The notes beneath the pieces were generated by a model. It saw nothing but the letters and a program-made list of their open reading frames with translations. It had not been told where the DNA came from and did no database searches. Source: Acidobacteriaceae bacterium (GTDB lineage Bacteria; Acidobacteriota; Terriglobia; Terriglobales; SbA1). From it: a stretch of 21,647 nucleotides of DNA. Both the position numbers and the translations under genes were made by a program. Shown one piece after another: positions 14,217-21,441 of this stretch (its first letter is position 1; every line of letters begins with the position of its first letter). The DNA lies in contig PMHI01000738.1 of assembly GCA_003156615.1 (NCBI GenBank), positions 16,584 to 38,230 on the forward strand. Direction: 5' to 3'.

Positions 14217-14770
14217 AGCGGCGGCGCTTCGGCATGTTGACATTCGAAAACGGAGCGGCACCGACGATTGGGACTGCGAGAACGTTCTGCACCGAGCGGG
14301 TGTCGGCGTTTCCCGACATCCTCTGTTGGTACTTTTTGCCCTCCACTGCTAGTGCATGCGTGACGCAGTTGGCGGCTTCCGTAAGTCATTCCCAGATCGG
14401 GATCACTTATTTCAAACAGTGGCGGGCAAACTCTGTGGTGGAACAGACCTCATACTGGCCGGGCCATTTCGGCATAAATCGCAAGTCGGAGGCCGAGTGC
14501 CAAGCGAACGCTACACGCCTAGCCGAGCCGATTCAAAAAATGATGCCCGTTCTCCGTTTCTTTCTAGCGCCATTGTCCTGTGATCCCCGCACTCGGAAGC
14601 GAATAGAGTCTGCAATAGCGCGAGCTCTTTATGACCAGCCCGGCATGATCGGAGCCTTTCAAGAGCAGGGAGTCCGCTACAATCCGCGAATCCACAGCGA
14701 ACAGGCAGTCGCGTGCGTAATCAATTCTCCCGCGCTACTTCTCGGCGTACCCCAGCGGTTTTCGGCCTAG
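14213..14770 (+). CDS. Hypothetical protein; C-terminal half resembles GIY-YIG-nuclease-associated tails, possibly truncated
   Basis: The open frame is 185 codons, but its TTG start overlaps the previous gene and the first ~60 residues look like nothing known, so the real start is uncertain (no internal ATG with a ribosome site was found before the conserved part). The second half is coherent: MPVLRFFLAPLSCDPRTRKR, IESAIARALYDQPGMIGAFQ, VRYNPRIHSEQAVACVINSP, LLLGVPQRFSA. This resembles the tail of acidobacterial hypothetical proteins often annotated as GIY-YIG nuclease-like. The GIY and YIG strands themselves are not visible. It may be a truncated remnant beside the operon end. Confidence 0.4.
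   Translation: MKRRRFGMLTFENGAAPTIGTARTFCTERVSAFPDILCWYFLPSTASACVTQLAASVSHSQIGITYFKQWRANSVVEQTSYWPGHFGINRKSEAECQANATRLAEPIQKMMPVLRFFLAPLSCDPRTRKRIESAIARALYDQPGMIGAFQEQGVRYNPRIHSEQAVACVINSPALLLGVPQRFSA
14215..14230 (+). terminator. Small hairpin at the end of the catabolic operon
   Basis: GAAGCG (14215-14220) and CGCTTC (14225-14230) form a 6-bp stem with a GCGG loop across the stop codon of the glycoside hydrolase. No T-run follows. Weak candidate terminator. Confidence 0.3.
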
Positions 14771-14930
14771 ATTCGACGTTACCCGATACAATATTATAAG
14801 GCCGTAAAACAGAAAGCCCGGCGCGAGGGCCGGGGCATGCGTTTGCACGCCAGGGCGTGACGCGATGGGTTTGGCGGTGACGATCTCTTGCTAATCCGAC
14901 CTGTGAGAAACTGGAAAGTCAAACTGGGTT
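14771..14930. other. Intergenic region with two hairpins
   Basis: GCCCGGC (14816-14822) pairs with GCCGGGGC (14829-14836) with one bulged G, and CACGCC (14846-14851) pairs exactly with GGCGTG (14854-14859). The first may terminate transcription from the left. An AT-rich patch ATACAATATTATAA lies just upstream (14787-14800) and could be a promoter. No coding frame is supported. Confidence 0.4.
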
Positions 14931-15224
14931 TTGGCAGATAGCAGTGCAGCAGCGAAGAAGGCGGCTCAGACCAGAAAACGCAGGACGGCAGGTAAGAAGG
15001 CGGCGAAGACGCGGAAATTGAGAGCGGCTGGCGAGAAGGCGGCTAGAACTCGGAAGCTGAGGGCGGCAGGAAAGAAAGCAGCACTAACCAGAAAGCGAAG
15101 AGTGGCGGGGCGGAAGGCAGCAGCTACTCGCAAGCTCAAAAAGGCACAGAGTTCATCTGCGCCGCCAGCCCAGCAAACGGAAGCGCAGATCACACAGCCG
15201 GAGATTGGTGAAGTTCAGCAGTGA
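14931..15224 (+). CDS. Histone H1-like Lys/Arg/Ala-rich repeat protein
   Basis: 97-residue very basic protein made of five 13-residue repeats with consensus AGKKAAxTRKLRA: units at bases 14949-14987, 14988-15026, 15027-15065, 15066-15104 and 15105-15143. Each carries the core KAAxTRK. A Ser/Gln/Pro-rich acidic tail (SSSAPPAQQTEAQITQPEIG) follows. Such AK-rich repeats resemble bacterial histone H1-like and SWIM/HU-tail proteins that bind DNA or RNA non-specifically. A TTG start at 14931 is the only start after an in-frame TGA at 14904 and has a poor ribosome site. The third bases differ between units, which speaks for selection on protein. The stop lies 6 bp from the end of the convergent ASCH gene. 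Function is inferred. Confidence 0.7.
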   Translation: MADSSAAAKKAAQTRKRRTAGKKAAKTRKLRAAGEKAARTRKLRAAGKKAALTRKRRVAGRKAAATRKLKKAQSSSAPPAQQTEAQITQPEIGEVQQ

Positions 15225-15230
15225 TTGCGG

Positions 15231-15533
15231 TCACCGCTTGGGTTTCTGCTGTCGCTTGTCCCAATGTTTGAAACCCAGAACCTTCTTGATGTGCAACTGG
15301 TAATCACCAGCGCGGCGGTCCTTCGTGATTTTGTGGATCAGCACCGTGACCTCGGGAACTGGCGGATTCATCCCGTTGAGTAGGCGCAATTAAAACGGCA
15401 CCGCAACCTTCTCAAAGCGTTTCGAACAATAGGGTTTGATCTGGCGATATTCGATCTTCTTGGTTCCAGCGATGATCTCCGCTAGCCACTGGCGCTCGAT
15501 TGTCGTCGTTATCCGGTCGTAGCGAAGTCGCAT
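15231..15533 (-). pseudogene. ASCH-domain protein gene interrupted by one in-frame TAA
   Basis: Read on the minus strand from the ATG at 15533 (GGAGA 5 nt upstream) the frame gives RQWLAEIIAGTKKIEYRQIK and PYCSKRFEKVAVPF. Then comes a TAA at 15390-15392 (codon 48), and the same frame continues with LRLLNGMNPPVPEVTVLIHK, ITKDRRAGDYQLHIKKVLGF and KHWDKRQQKPKR to a TGA at 15231. The whole matches an ASCH (PUA-like, RNA-associated) domain of about 100 residues without any frameshift. One substitution explains the stop. Either it is a very young pseudogene, a sequencing error, or a recoded stop. It is transcribed divergently from hen1, 65 bp away, and could be tied to the RNA repair operon. Confidence 0.78.
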
Positions 15534-15598
15534 AGGTTCTCCGTAGAGTAGAGGTTATCCGATTTGCAACTCCCCTCAGGCATAATGGCTGTTCAGCC

Positions 15599-16999
15599 AT
15601 GCTTCTAACAATCACCAACACGAAGAGTCCCGCGACGGACTTAGGCTACCTGCTTCACAAGAACCCGAACCGCTTGCAGTCGTCCGAACTTTCATTCGGA
15701 AAAGTCCATGTTTTCTACCCCGAAGCGTCAGCCGACCGCTGCACCGCCGCCCTGCTGCTCGACGTTGACCCAGTGGGGCTCGTGCGTAATCGCCGTGGGC
15801 CGTCTGGAGAGGGTGGGATGCTCGATCAATACGTGAACGACCGTCCCTATGTCGCATCGTCGTTCATGAGTGTCGCCATCGCTCGGATTTTCAATTCCGC
15901 GTTGGCGGGAAACAGCAAAGATCGCCCGGAACTCGTGACCGTTCCGCTCCCTCTTATTGCGCGGATCGCCGTCCTGCCCTGCCGTGGCGGGGAGGATTTC
16001 CTGCGCCGCCTGTTCGAACCACTGGGGTATCAGGTCGTCGCAGAACACCATCCGCTCGATGAGAAGTTTCCCGAGTGGGGCGAAGGCCCGTACTACACCG
16101 TGGAGATAAGCAAGATCGTTACCTTGCAACACTTGCTCACCCATCTTTACGTTTTGATCCCTGTGCTCGATGCAGACAAACACTACTGGGTGGGAACGGA
16201 TGAAATCGAAAAGCTGCTTCGCCACGGCGAAGGCTGGCTACAAGCACATCCAGAGCGCGAAGCAATCGTAAATCGCTATCTGCGGGGGTTTAGAAATCTG
16301 ACCCGAGAGGCATTGGCACGGCTGACAGAAGATGAATCCCTTGATCCCGACGCGGAACAGGAAACAAAAGAGGAGCAGGAACAAGCGATTGAGGCTCCCA
16401 TTCGCCTTCATGATGCCCGGCTCCAGCAGGTCGCATTCGAACTCAAAGCCAGCAGTGCCAAACGGGTTCTCGATCTCGGCTGTGGAGAGGGCAAACTCGT
16501 CCGCGAACTGCTGAAGGACAAACAGTTTGAAGAAATCGTGGGAATGGATGTGTCGTATCGCAGTCTCGAAGTAGCCGCCGAACGCCTCCACTTAGATACT
16601 CTACCGCCTAAGCAGAAGGAGAGGCTGAAACTGATGCAGGGCTCGCTCATGTATCGAGACAAGCGGCTAACCGGATTCGATGCTGCCGCCGTTGTCGAGG
16701 TCATCGAGCATCTGGATGAGCCACGGCTCGCGGCGTTCGAACGAGTGCTCTTTGAATTCGCACGTCCGCAAACCGTAGTGCTGACGACACCGAATGCCGA
16801 GTACAACGTGAAATTCGAGACGCTACCTGCTGGTCAGTTTCGGCATCGAGACCACCGCTTCGAGTGGACTCGTGAGCAATTCCAGAAGTGGGCGAATGGA
16901 ATCGGTGAAAGGTTTGGATACGGGGTGGAGTTCAAGGCTGTGGGCAAAGAGGATCAGCAAGTCGGGGCACCGACTCAGATGGGAGTGTTCCGGCAATGA
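15599..16999 (+). CDS. hen1: Bacterial Hen1: 3'-terminal RNA ribose 2'-O-methyltransferase
   Basis: 466 residues, the usual length of bacterial Hen1. It methylates the 2'-OH at the 3' end of a cleaved RNA before Pnkp ligates it, so the repaired RNA resists a second cut. The N-terminal half starts with MLLTITNTKSPATDLGYLLH, typical of the family's ligase-activating domain. The C-terminal methyltransferase has the SAM loop VLDLGCGEG (residues 290-298) and the metal-binding set Glu367, Glu370 and His371 in VVEVIEHLDEP, with His419 in HRDHRFEWTREQF, as in plant HEN1. The ATG at 15599 fits the family N-terminus although no strong ribosome site is seen. Its stop overlaps the pnkp start (ATGA, 16996-16999), showing coupled translation. 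Confidence 0.95.
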   Translation: MLLTITNTKSPATDLGYLLHKNPNRLQSSELSFGKVHVFYPEASADRCTAALLLDVDPVGLVRNRRGPSGEGGMLDQYVNDRPYVASSFMSVAIARIFNSALAGNSKDRPELVTVPLPLIARIAVLPCRGGEDFLRRLFEPLGYQVVAEHHPLDEKFPEWGEGPYYTVEISKIVTLQHLLTHLYVLIPVLDADKHYWVGTDEIEKLLRHGEGWLQAHPEREAIVNRYLRGFRNLTREALARLTEDESLDPDAEQETKEEQEQAIEAPIRLHDARLQQVAFELKASSAKRVLDLGCGEGKLVRELLKDKQFEEIVGMDVSYRSLEVAAERLHLDTLPPKQKERLKLMQGSLMYRDKRLTGFDAAAVVEVIEHLDEPRLAAFERVLFEFARPQTVVLTTPNAEYNVKFETLPAGQFRHRDHRFEWTREQFQKWANGIGERFGYGVEFKAVGKEDQQVGAPTQMGVFRQ

Positions 17000-19551
17000 A
17001 GATCACGGTTCCCGAACTCTCACTTGTGTTGCTGGTTGGCCCGTCTGGCTGTGGCAAATCTACGTTTGCTCGCCAGCACTTCAAGCCTACGGAAGTCCTG
17101 TCGTCTGACTATTTTCGCGGATTGGTGTCGGACGATGAAAACGACCAGACCTCAACGAAAGAGGCGTTCGAAGTTCTGCACTTCGTCGCCCGAAAGCGAC
17201 TCGCTGCTGGGCGGCTGACCGTTGTCGATGCAACGAACGTGCAGCCGGACTCTCGGAAGCCGCTGGTTGCTCTAGCACGTGAATTTCATGTGCTTCCAAT
17301 TGCCATTGTTTTCGACTTCCCGGAAAAGGTCTGCCAAGAGCGCAATCGAACCCGACCGAATCGCGACTTCGGACCCCACGTTGTCCGCAATCAGGCGCAG
17401 CAGTTGAGGAAGTCCCTACGAGGGCTCGAACGAGAGGGTTTCAGGGGGGTCCACATCTTCAAAACTCCCGAGGAATTGGAAAGATTGGAAATCGTGCGGC
17501 AGCCGATGTGGACGAATCGCCGCAGCGAGCACGGACCCTTCGACATCATCGGCGATGTTCATGGTTGCTTTGAAGAGTTATTGGAGTTGATGACGACGCT
17601 CGGCTACTCGGTCGAGAGAGATGGCGAAGGGTACAAAGTCGGGACGCCGGAGGGCCGGAAGGCGATCTTTCTTGGCGATCTGGTAGATCGGGGGCCGAAG
17701 ATTCCCGAGGTGCTGAAGCTCGTTATGGGGATGATTGAAGCCGGAACCGCAGTCTGCGTTCCCGGTAACCATGACATGAAGCTGCTTCAAAAACTGCGCG
17801 GCAAGGACGTGAAGATGGCGCACGGACTCGCCGATTCCGTGGCACAACTTGAAGCCGAGTCTCCGGAACTCAAGAGCAAACTCGCCGAGTTCCTAGACGG
17901 TCTCATTAGCCACTATGTCCTTGACGACGGCAAGCTGGTGGTCGCGCACGCTGGCATGAAGGAGGAGATGCAGGGGCGCGGCTCCGGAGCGATCCGTTCG
18001 TTCGCGCTGTTTGGTGAGACTACGGGAGAAACCGATGAGTTCGGGCTCCCGGTGCGCTACAACTGGGCAGCGGACTATAGGGGCAAGGCAATGGTCGTCT
18101 ACGGGCACACTCCTATAGCCGAGCCGCAGTGGTTGAACCGCACAGTTAACATCGACACTGGCTGTGTGTTCGGCGGCAAGCTGACTGCGCTTCGTTATCC
18201 TGAAAAGGAGTTCGTCTCGGTACCATCCCATCGGACATATTACGAGCCAGCAAAGCCGTTGGTGACACCGCAAGCCGCGACCGCCTTGTCACAGCAGCAC
18301 GAGCAAGATGATGTTCTGGACATTGATGATGTCATTGGAAAGCGGATCATCGAAACGAGGCTCCATGGGAATCTCACTATCAGGGAAGAAAATGCAATCG
18401 CTGCTCTGGAAGTGATGAGTCGCTTCGCCAGCAATCCGAAGTGGCTGATCTATCTGCCGCCAACGATGTCCCCGAGCGAGACTACCAAGCAGCCGGGCCT
18501 GTTGGAGCACCCCGCTGAGGCACTTGCATACTATCGCAAAGACCATGTGGAGAAGGTGATCTGCGAGCAGAAGCACATGGGATCGCGTGCGGTCGTGATT
18601 GTCTGCCGCGACCGCGATGCGGCGTTGCGTCGATTCGGCACTGTGCAGGACGAGATTGGGGTCTGCTATACGAGGACTGGCAGGCGATTCTTCAACGACA
18701 CCATGCTGGAGAAAGAGTTCCTCAGTCGTGTGCAGGCCGCGGTAACGAAGTCAGGTCTATGGGACGAGCTTGCGAGCGATTGGGTGTGTCTCGACTGCGA
18801 ATTGCTGCCGTGGTCATCGAAGGCGCAGGACTTGCTTCGCCAGCAGTACGCTCCAACTGGCGCGGCTGCTCGTGCCGGACTTTCAGCGTCAATAGCTGCT
18901 TTGCGAATGACCAGCAAGCTCGTGCCGGAAGCCTCCGAACTCGCCGGGCGCTATGAGGAACGCCGGGTGATGGCGGAACAATACGTCGAGGCGTACCGCC
19001 GCTACTGCTGGCCTGTTCACTCATTGGCAGATTTAAAGCTTGCGCCCTTTCACCTGCTTGCGAGCGAAGGCGTCGTGCACGGAGACAAAGACCACGTGTG
19101 GCACATGGCGACTCTGGCTCGCCTTTGCGCTGCCGATCCTGAGCTTCTGTTGGCTACTCCCTACAGAGCAGTCGATCTCAACGATGAGGCAAGCCAGTTA
19201 GCCGGGATCGCGTGGTGGGAAGAACTAACGGCGTCCGGGGGAGAAGGAATGGTTGTGAAGCCTGTCCAATTTGTTACGAAGAGCCGACGAGGGCTGGTAC
19301 AGCCAGCGGTGAAGTGCCGTGGTCGGGAATACCTGCGGATCATCTACGGGCCGGAATACACCGCGCCAGAGCATCTGGAGCGTCTTCGCTCCAGAGGGCT
19401 CGGCACAAAACGGTCATTGGCGCTACGGGAATTTGCTTTGGGGATAGAGGCCTTGCATCGGTTCGTCGAGCGCGAACCGCTTCGACGTGTCCATGAATGC
19501 GTGTTCGGAGTGCTCGCGTTAGAAAGCGAGCCCGTTGATCCACGACTTTAG
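16996..19551 (+). CDS. pnkp: Polynucleotide kinase-phosphatase-adenylyltransferase Pnkp (RNA repair)
   Basis: 851-residue three-module RNA end-healing and sealing enzyme, partner of Hen1. The N-terminal 5'-kinase has the P-loop GPSGCGKST (residues 15-23, Lys21) and VVDATN. The central calcineurin-like 2',3'-phosphatase has GDVHGC (186-191), GDLVDRGP (227-234), GNHD (257-260) and VVYGHTPIAEPQ. The C-terminal ligase-like adenylyltransferase has the nucleotidyl motif EQKHMGSR with Lys526 and motif IV GEGMVVKP (Glu750-Lys755), followed by PAVKCRGREYLRIIYG. All modules look intact. Bacterial Pnkp alone can be adenylylated but needs Hen1 for sealing; both together repair RNAs such as tRNAs cut by ribotoxins. 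A 4-bp overlap with hen1 confirms the operon. Confidence 0.96.
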   Translation: MKITVPELSLVLLVGPSGCGKSTFARQHFKPTEVLSSDYFRGLVSDDENDQTSTKEAFEVLHFVARKRLAAGRLTVVDATNVQPDSRKPLVALAREFHVLPIAIVFDFPEKVCQERNRTRPNRDFGPHVVRNQAQQLRKSLRGLEREGFRGVHIFKTPEELERLEIVRQPMWTNRRSEHGPFDIIGDVHGCFEELLELMTTLGYSVERDGEGYKVGTPEGRKAIFLGDLVDRGPKIPEVLKLVMGMIEAGTAVCVPGNHDMKLLQKLRGKDVKMAHGLADSVAQLEAESPELKSKLAEFLDGLISHYVLDDGKLVVAHAGMKEEMQGRGSGAIRSFALFGETTGETDEFGLPVRYNWAADYRGKAMVVYGHTPIAEPQWLNRTVNIDTGCVFGGKLTALRYPEKEFVSVPSHRTYYEPAKPLVTPQAATALSQQHEQDDVLDIDDVIGKRIIETRLHGNLTIREENAIAALEVMSRFASNPKWLIYLPPTMSPSETTKQPGLLEHPAEALAYYRKDHVEKVICEQKHMGSRAVVIVCRDRDAALRRFGTVQDEIGVCYTRTGRRFFNDTMLEKEFLSRVQAAVTKSGLWDELASDWVCLDCELLPWSSKAQDLLRQQYAPTGAAARAGLSASIAALRMTSKLVPEASELAGRYEERRVMAEQYVEAYRRYCWPVHSLADLKLAPFHLLASEGVVHGDKDHVWHMATLARLCAADPELLLATPYRAVDLNDEASQLAGIAWWEELTASGGEGMVVKPVQFVTKSRRGLVQPAVKCRGREYLRIIYGPEYTAPEHLERLRSRGLGTKRSLALREFALGIEALHRFVEREPLRRVHECVFGVLALESEPVDPRL

Positions 19552-19741
19552 ACTGAGGGCAGGCATCGATGGCCCCACAACTCAACCACACCAAATCGCC
19601 CAAGTTTCGGGTCTCGCACCCCAATACATCTCCACTCAGCGGGAGAAGTACTCTCTCAGAGCGATCCCTTTGTCTGCACAGCAGAAGGCTGCAATGGACG
19701 GATTCTTCTCGCCCGGATTTTTGAAGCCTGATGACGCTTAG
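19535..19741 (+). CDS. Small hypothetical ORF after pnkp
   Basis: 68 codons from a TTG that overlaps the pnkp end by 17 bp; no ribosome site is visible. The sequence QIAQVSGLAPQYISTQREKY and SLRAIPLSAQQKAAMDGFFS is compositionally protein-like (polar, with a predicted helix), unlike the other frames here. It may be a small gene of the operon or the stump of a larger one. I do not recognise the family. Confidence 0.35.
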   Translation: MIHDFRLRAGIDGPTTQPHQIAQVSGLAPQYISTQREKYSLRAIPLSAQQKAAMDGFFSPGFLKPDDA

Positions 19742-19761
19742 CTCAAGGCAGGAGTTAGAAA

Positions 19762-20130
19762 ATGCCGAGGAAGAACAATGACCTTAAGGACCGCCTCGCC
19801 CGCTACCGCCGGATCAAGCTCAGCGTGATAGGTAGGAAGTCAGGCAAGACAATCTCGAATCCCGTCTGGTTCGTCGCAGAAGGCGACACACTGTACCTAC
19901 CGCCCGTGCACGGCTCGGAGACGCAATGGTATAAGAACGTCCGGAAGAACTCGACGATTCGGATTGATGCGCGGGGCGCGGAGGCAGAGTTCCATGCGAA
20001 GCCGAGCACCGAATCCGACTCGGTGAAATCTGTGATCGAGAAGTTCCGCGAAAAGTACGGGGCGGCAGACGTGAAGAAGTATTATTCAAAGTTCGACGCG
20101 GCGGTTGTGGCAGAACTAGCGAATCCCTGA
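19762..20130 (+). CDS. DUF2255/F420-type nitroreductase-like small protein
   Basis: 122 residues; AGGAG lies 9 nt before the ATG. Motifs: RRIKLSVIGRKSGKTISNPV, WFVAEGDTLYLPPVHGSETQ, WYKNVRKNSTIRIDARGAEA, then a Lys-rich helical tail FREKYGAADVKKYYSKFDAA. The GRKSG...NPVWFV...L...G.....WYKNV layout is that of split-beta-barrel proteins of the DUF2255/deazaflavin-dependent nitroreductase group, which bind F420 or flavin. Cytoplasmic, no signal. It sits inside the RNA repair gene string but has no obvious link to RNA; it may be a passenger or reflect stress co-regulation. The family assignment is by pattern and fairly secure at the fold level only. Confidence 0.7.
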   Translation: MPRKNNDLKDRLARYRRIKLSVIGRKSGKTISNPVWFVAEGDTLYLPPVHGSETQWYKNVRKNSTIRIDARGAEAEFHAKPSTESDSVKSVIEKFREKYGAADVKKYYSKFDAAVVAELANP

Positions 20131-20154
20131 CGGCCCGTGTTCCAATCGAACGGT

Positions 20155-20601
20155 ATGGCACATTTTAAATTCCTCTTGGATAGGAGCGTGAAGTCTCTCA
20201 CACCCTGCTTCCCAGACAAGCGCGTCGAGACCACCGAATCAATCGGACTGCCCGATGACGCACCTGACGAGACTGTTGTGGCGGAAGCCTCGACCGGGAA
20301 GTTCCTTCTCGTCGCTGGAAACCGCTGCGATTTTAGGGAGTGCGTGCGCAACTACGTCGCACAGTCCTCAAAGAAGCCGATGGGTTGCCATACGGTCAAT
20401 GGCATGGTTCTTTTGATTCCAAACGAGCGCCATGTCCAAGAAAAGATACCGAAGAATCTGGAGTCGAGGCTTTTCTTTGAGGGCAGAAAGATCACATACA
20501 AAGACGTTCATGACCGAGAATTGCTGGTGCAGGTGGAATCTGATGGCACGCCGAGACTGGAGCGCCTTCCCAGATGTAGACATTGTGGACAGGACGATTA
20601 G
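20155..20601 (+). CDS. PIN-like (DUF5615/Mut7-C type) protein with C-terminal CRHC
   Basis: 148 residues. The N-terminal part reads HFKFLLDRSVKSLTPCFPDK, GLPDDAPDETVVAEASTGKF, LLVAGNRCDFRECVRNY. The acidic positions in FLLD, DDAPDE and CDF are laid out as in DUF5615/Mut7-C PIN-like nucleases, which cut RNA. The C-terminus ends LPRCRHCGQDD, half of a possible zinc ribbon. An upstream GTG at 20137 is possible; ATG 20155 puts the first beta strand near the start as in relatives. No clear ribosome site. In this operon it could be an RNase or toxin-like subunit acting on the same RNAs that Hen1-Pnkp repair; that is inference. Confidence 0.6.
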   Translation: MAHFKFLLDRSVKSLTPCFPDKRVETTESIGLPDDAPDETVVAEASTGKFLLVAGNRCDFRECVRNYVAQSSKKPMGCHTVNGMVLLIPNERHVQEKIPKNLESRLFFEGRKITYKDVHDRELLVQVESDGTPRLERLPRCRHCGQDD

Positions 20602-20631
20602 TCCTGCGCTCCCTCACGCTAGATTTCTGAT

Positions 20632-21441
20632 ATGACCCGCGCCGAACAACTCATGTCCGCCGTGCAGCAATCGGGATTCCCGCATCTCGACAGCCTCATT
20701 CACCTGTTTGTTGGAGGCAGCGAATTGCACGGTGCCAAGGTGAAGGATACGGACGATCTCGATATCTATGGCGTGTATCTGGAGCCGGCCGAACTCGTGC
20801 TGGGCCTGGACAAGCAAGACTTCTACGTCTGGAGCACGGCAGGCAACGAGCGCAGGAGCGGCCCGGACGATGTGGACGTGTGCCTGTACTCCTTGTGCAA
20901 GTGGGCTGGGCTGGCAGCAAAGGGCAATCCGACTGCTCTACACTTTCTGTTTTCCCAGAACTATGCACCGAAGCCGGAGCCGTGGGACCGAGTTTTGAGG
21001 AGCCGGAACGTATTCCTCTCGCGACAGGCAGCCCTACAGTTCCGTGGGTTTGCCGAGGCTCAAGTCCGCCGCCTACAAGGGATTGGACCTGGCAAAAAGG
21101 GTCAGAGGCACGAGTTAATCGGTGTCCACGGGTATGACATAAAGGCTGCCATGCACGTGATCCGCTTGCTGAACGAGGGCATCGAACTGATGCGCTCCGG
21201 CACGATCACATTGCCTCGTCCGGAAAGGGAGTTGCTGATTACGATCCGCACGGGGAATTACGGTTCCCTTGAGCGCGTGCTAAGCCTTGCGAATTCCCTG
21301 TTCCGCGAACTCGAAGAAGCCGAAGCGAAGAGCGGATTGCCGGAGAAGGTGGATAGAACGAGAATCTCTGCGCTTGTGAGCGAGACTTATCTTCACTTTT
21401 GGAGCAACTCTCCGGCAATGCTGGGGCCACGCCAGCCATGA
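20632..21441 (+). CDS. COG3541-type nucleotidyltransferase (DNA polymerase beta superfamily)
   Basis: 269 residues. The catalytic pattern is clear: VGGSELHGAKVKDTDDLDIY gives GGS (28-30) and Asp42-x-Asp44, with a third acidic site in DDVDVCLYSLCKW (Asp80/Asp82). The helical second half (HGYDIKAAMHVIRLLNEGIE, SGLPEKVDRTRISALV) fits predicted nucleotidyltransferases of COG3541 (YcgL-like). Such enzymes transfer a nucleotide to RNA ends, proteins or small molecules. Members occur in predicted RNA repair gene clusters with Hen1 and Pnkp, which supports a role on damaged RNA ends here. No ribosome site is evident before ATG 20632. Its stop overlaps the next start as ATGA (21438-21441). Confidence 0.8.
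   Translation: MTRAEQLMSAVQQSGFPHLDSLIHLFVGGSELHGAKVKDTDDLDIYGVYLEPAELVLGLDKQDFYVWSTAGNERRSGPDDVDVCLYSLCKWAGLAAKGNPTALHFLFSQNYAPKPEPWDRVLRSRNVFLSRQAALQFRGFAEAQVRRLQGIGPGKKGQRHELIGVHGYDIKAAMHVIRLLNEGIELMRSGTITLPRPERELLITIRTGNYGSLERVLSLANSLFRELEEAEAKSGLPEKVDRTRISALVSETYLHFWSNSPAMLGPRQP

Noticed and set aside
14949..15143. Regular 39-bp repeats as a possible CRISPR array
   Set aside because: Units are contiguous without spacers, diverge at third codon positions and encode a 13-residue protein repeat, so this is a coding repeat.
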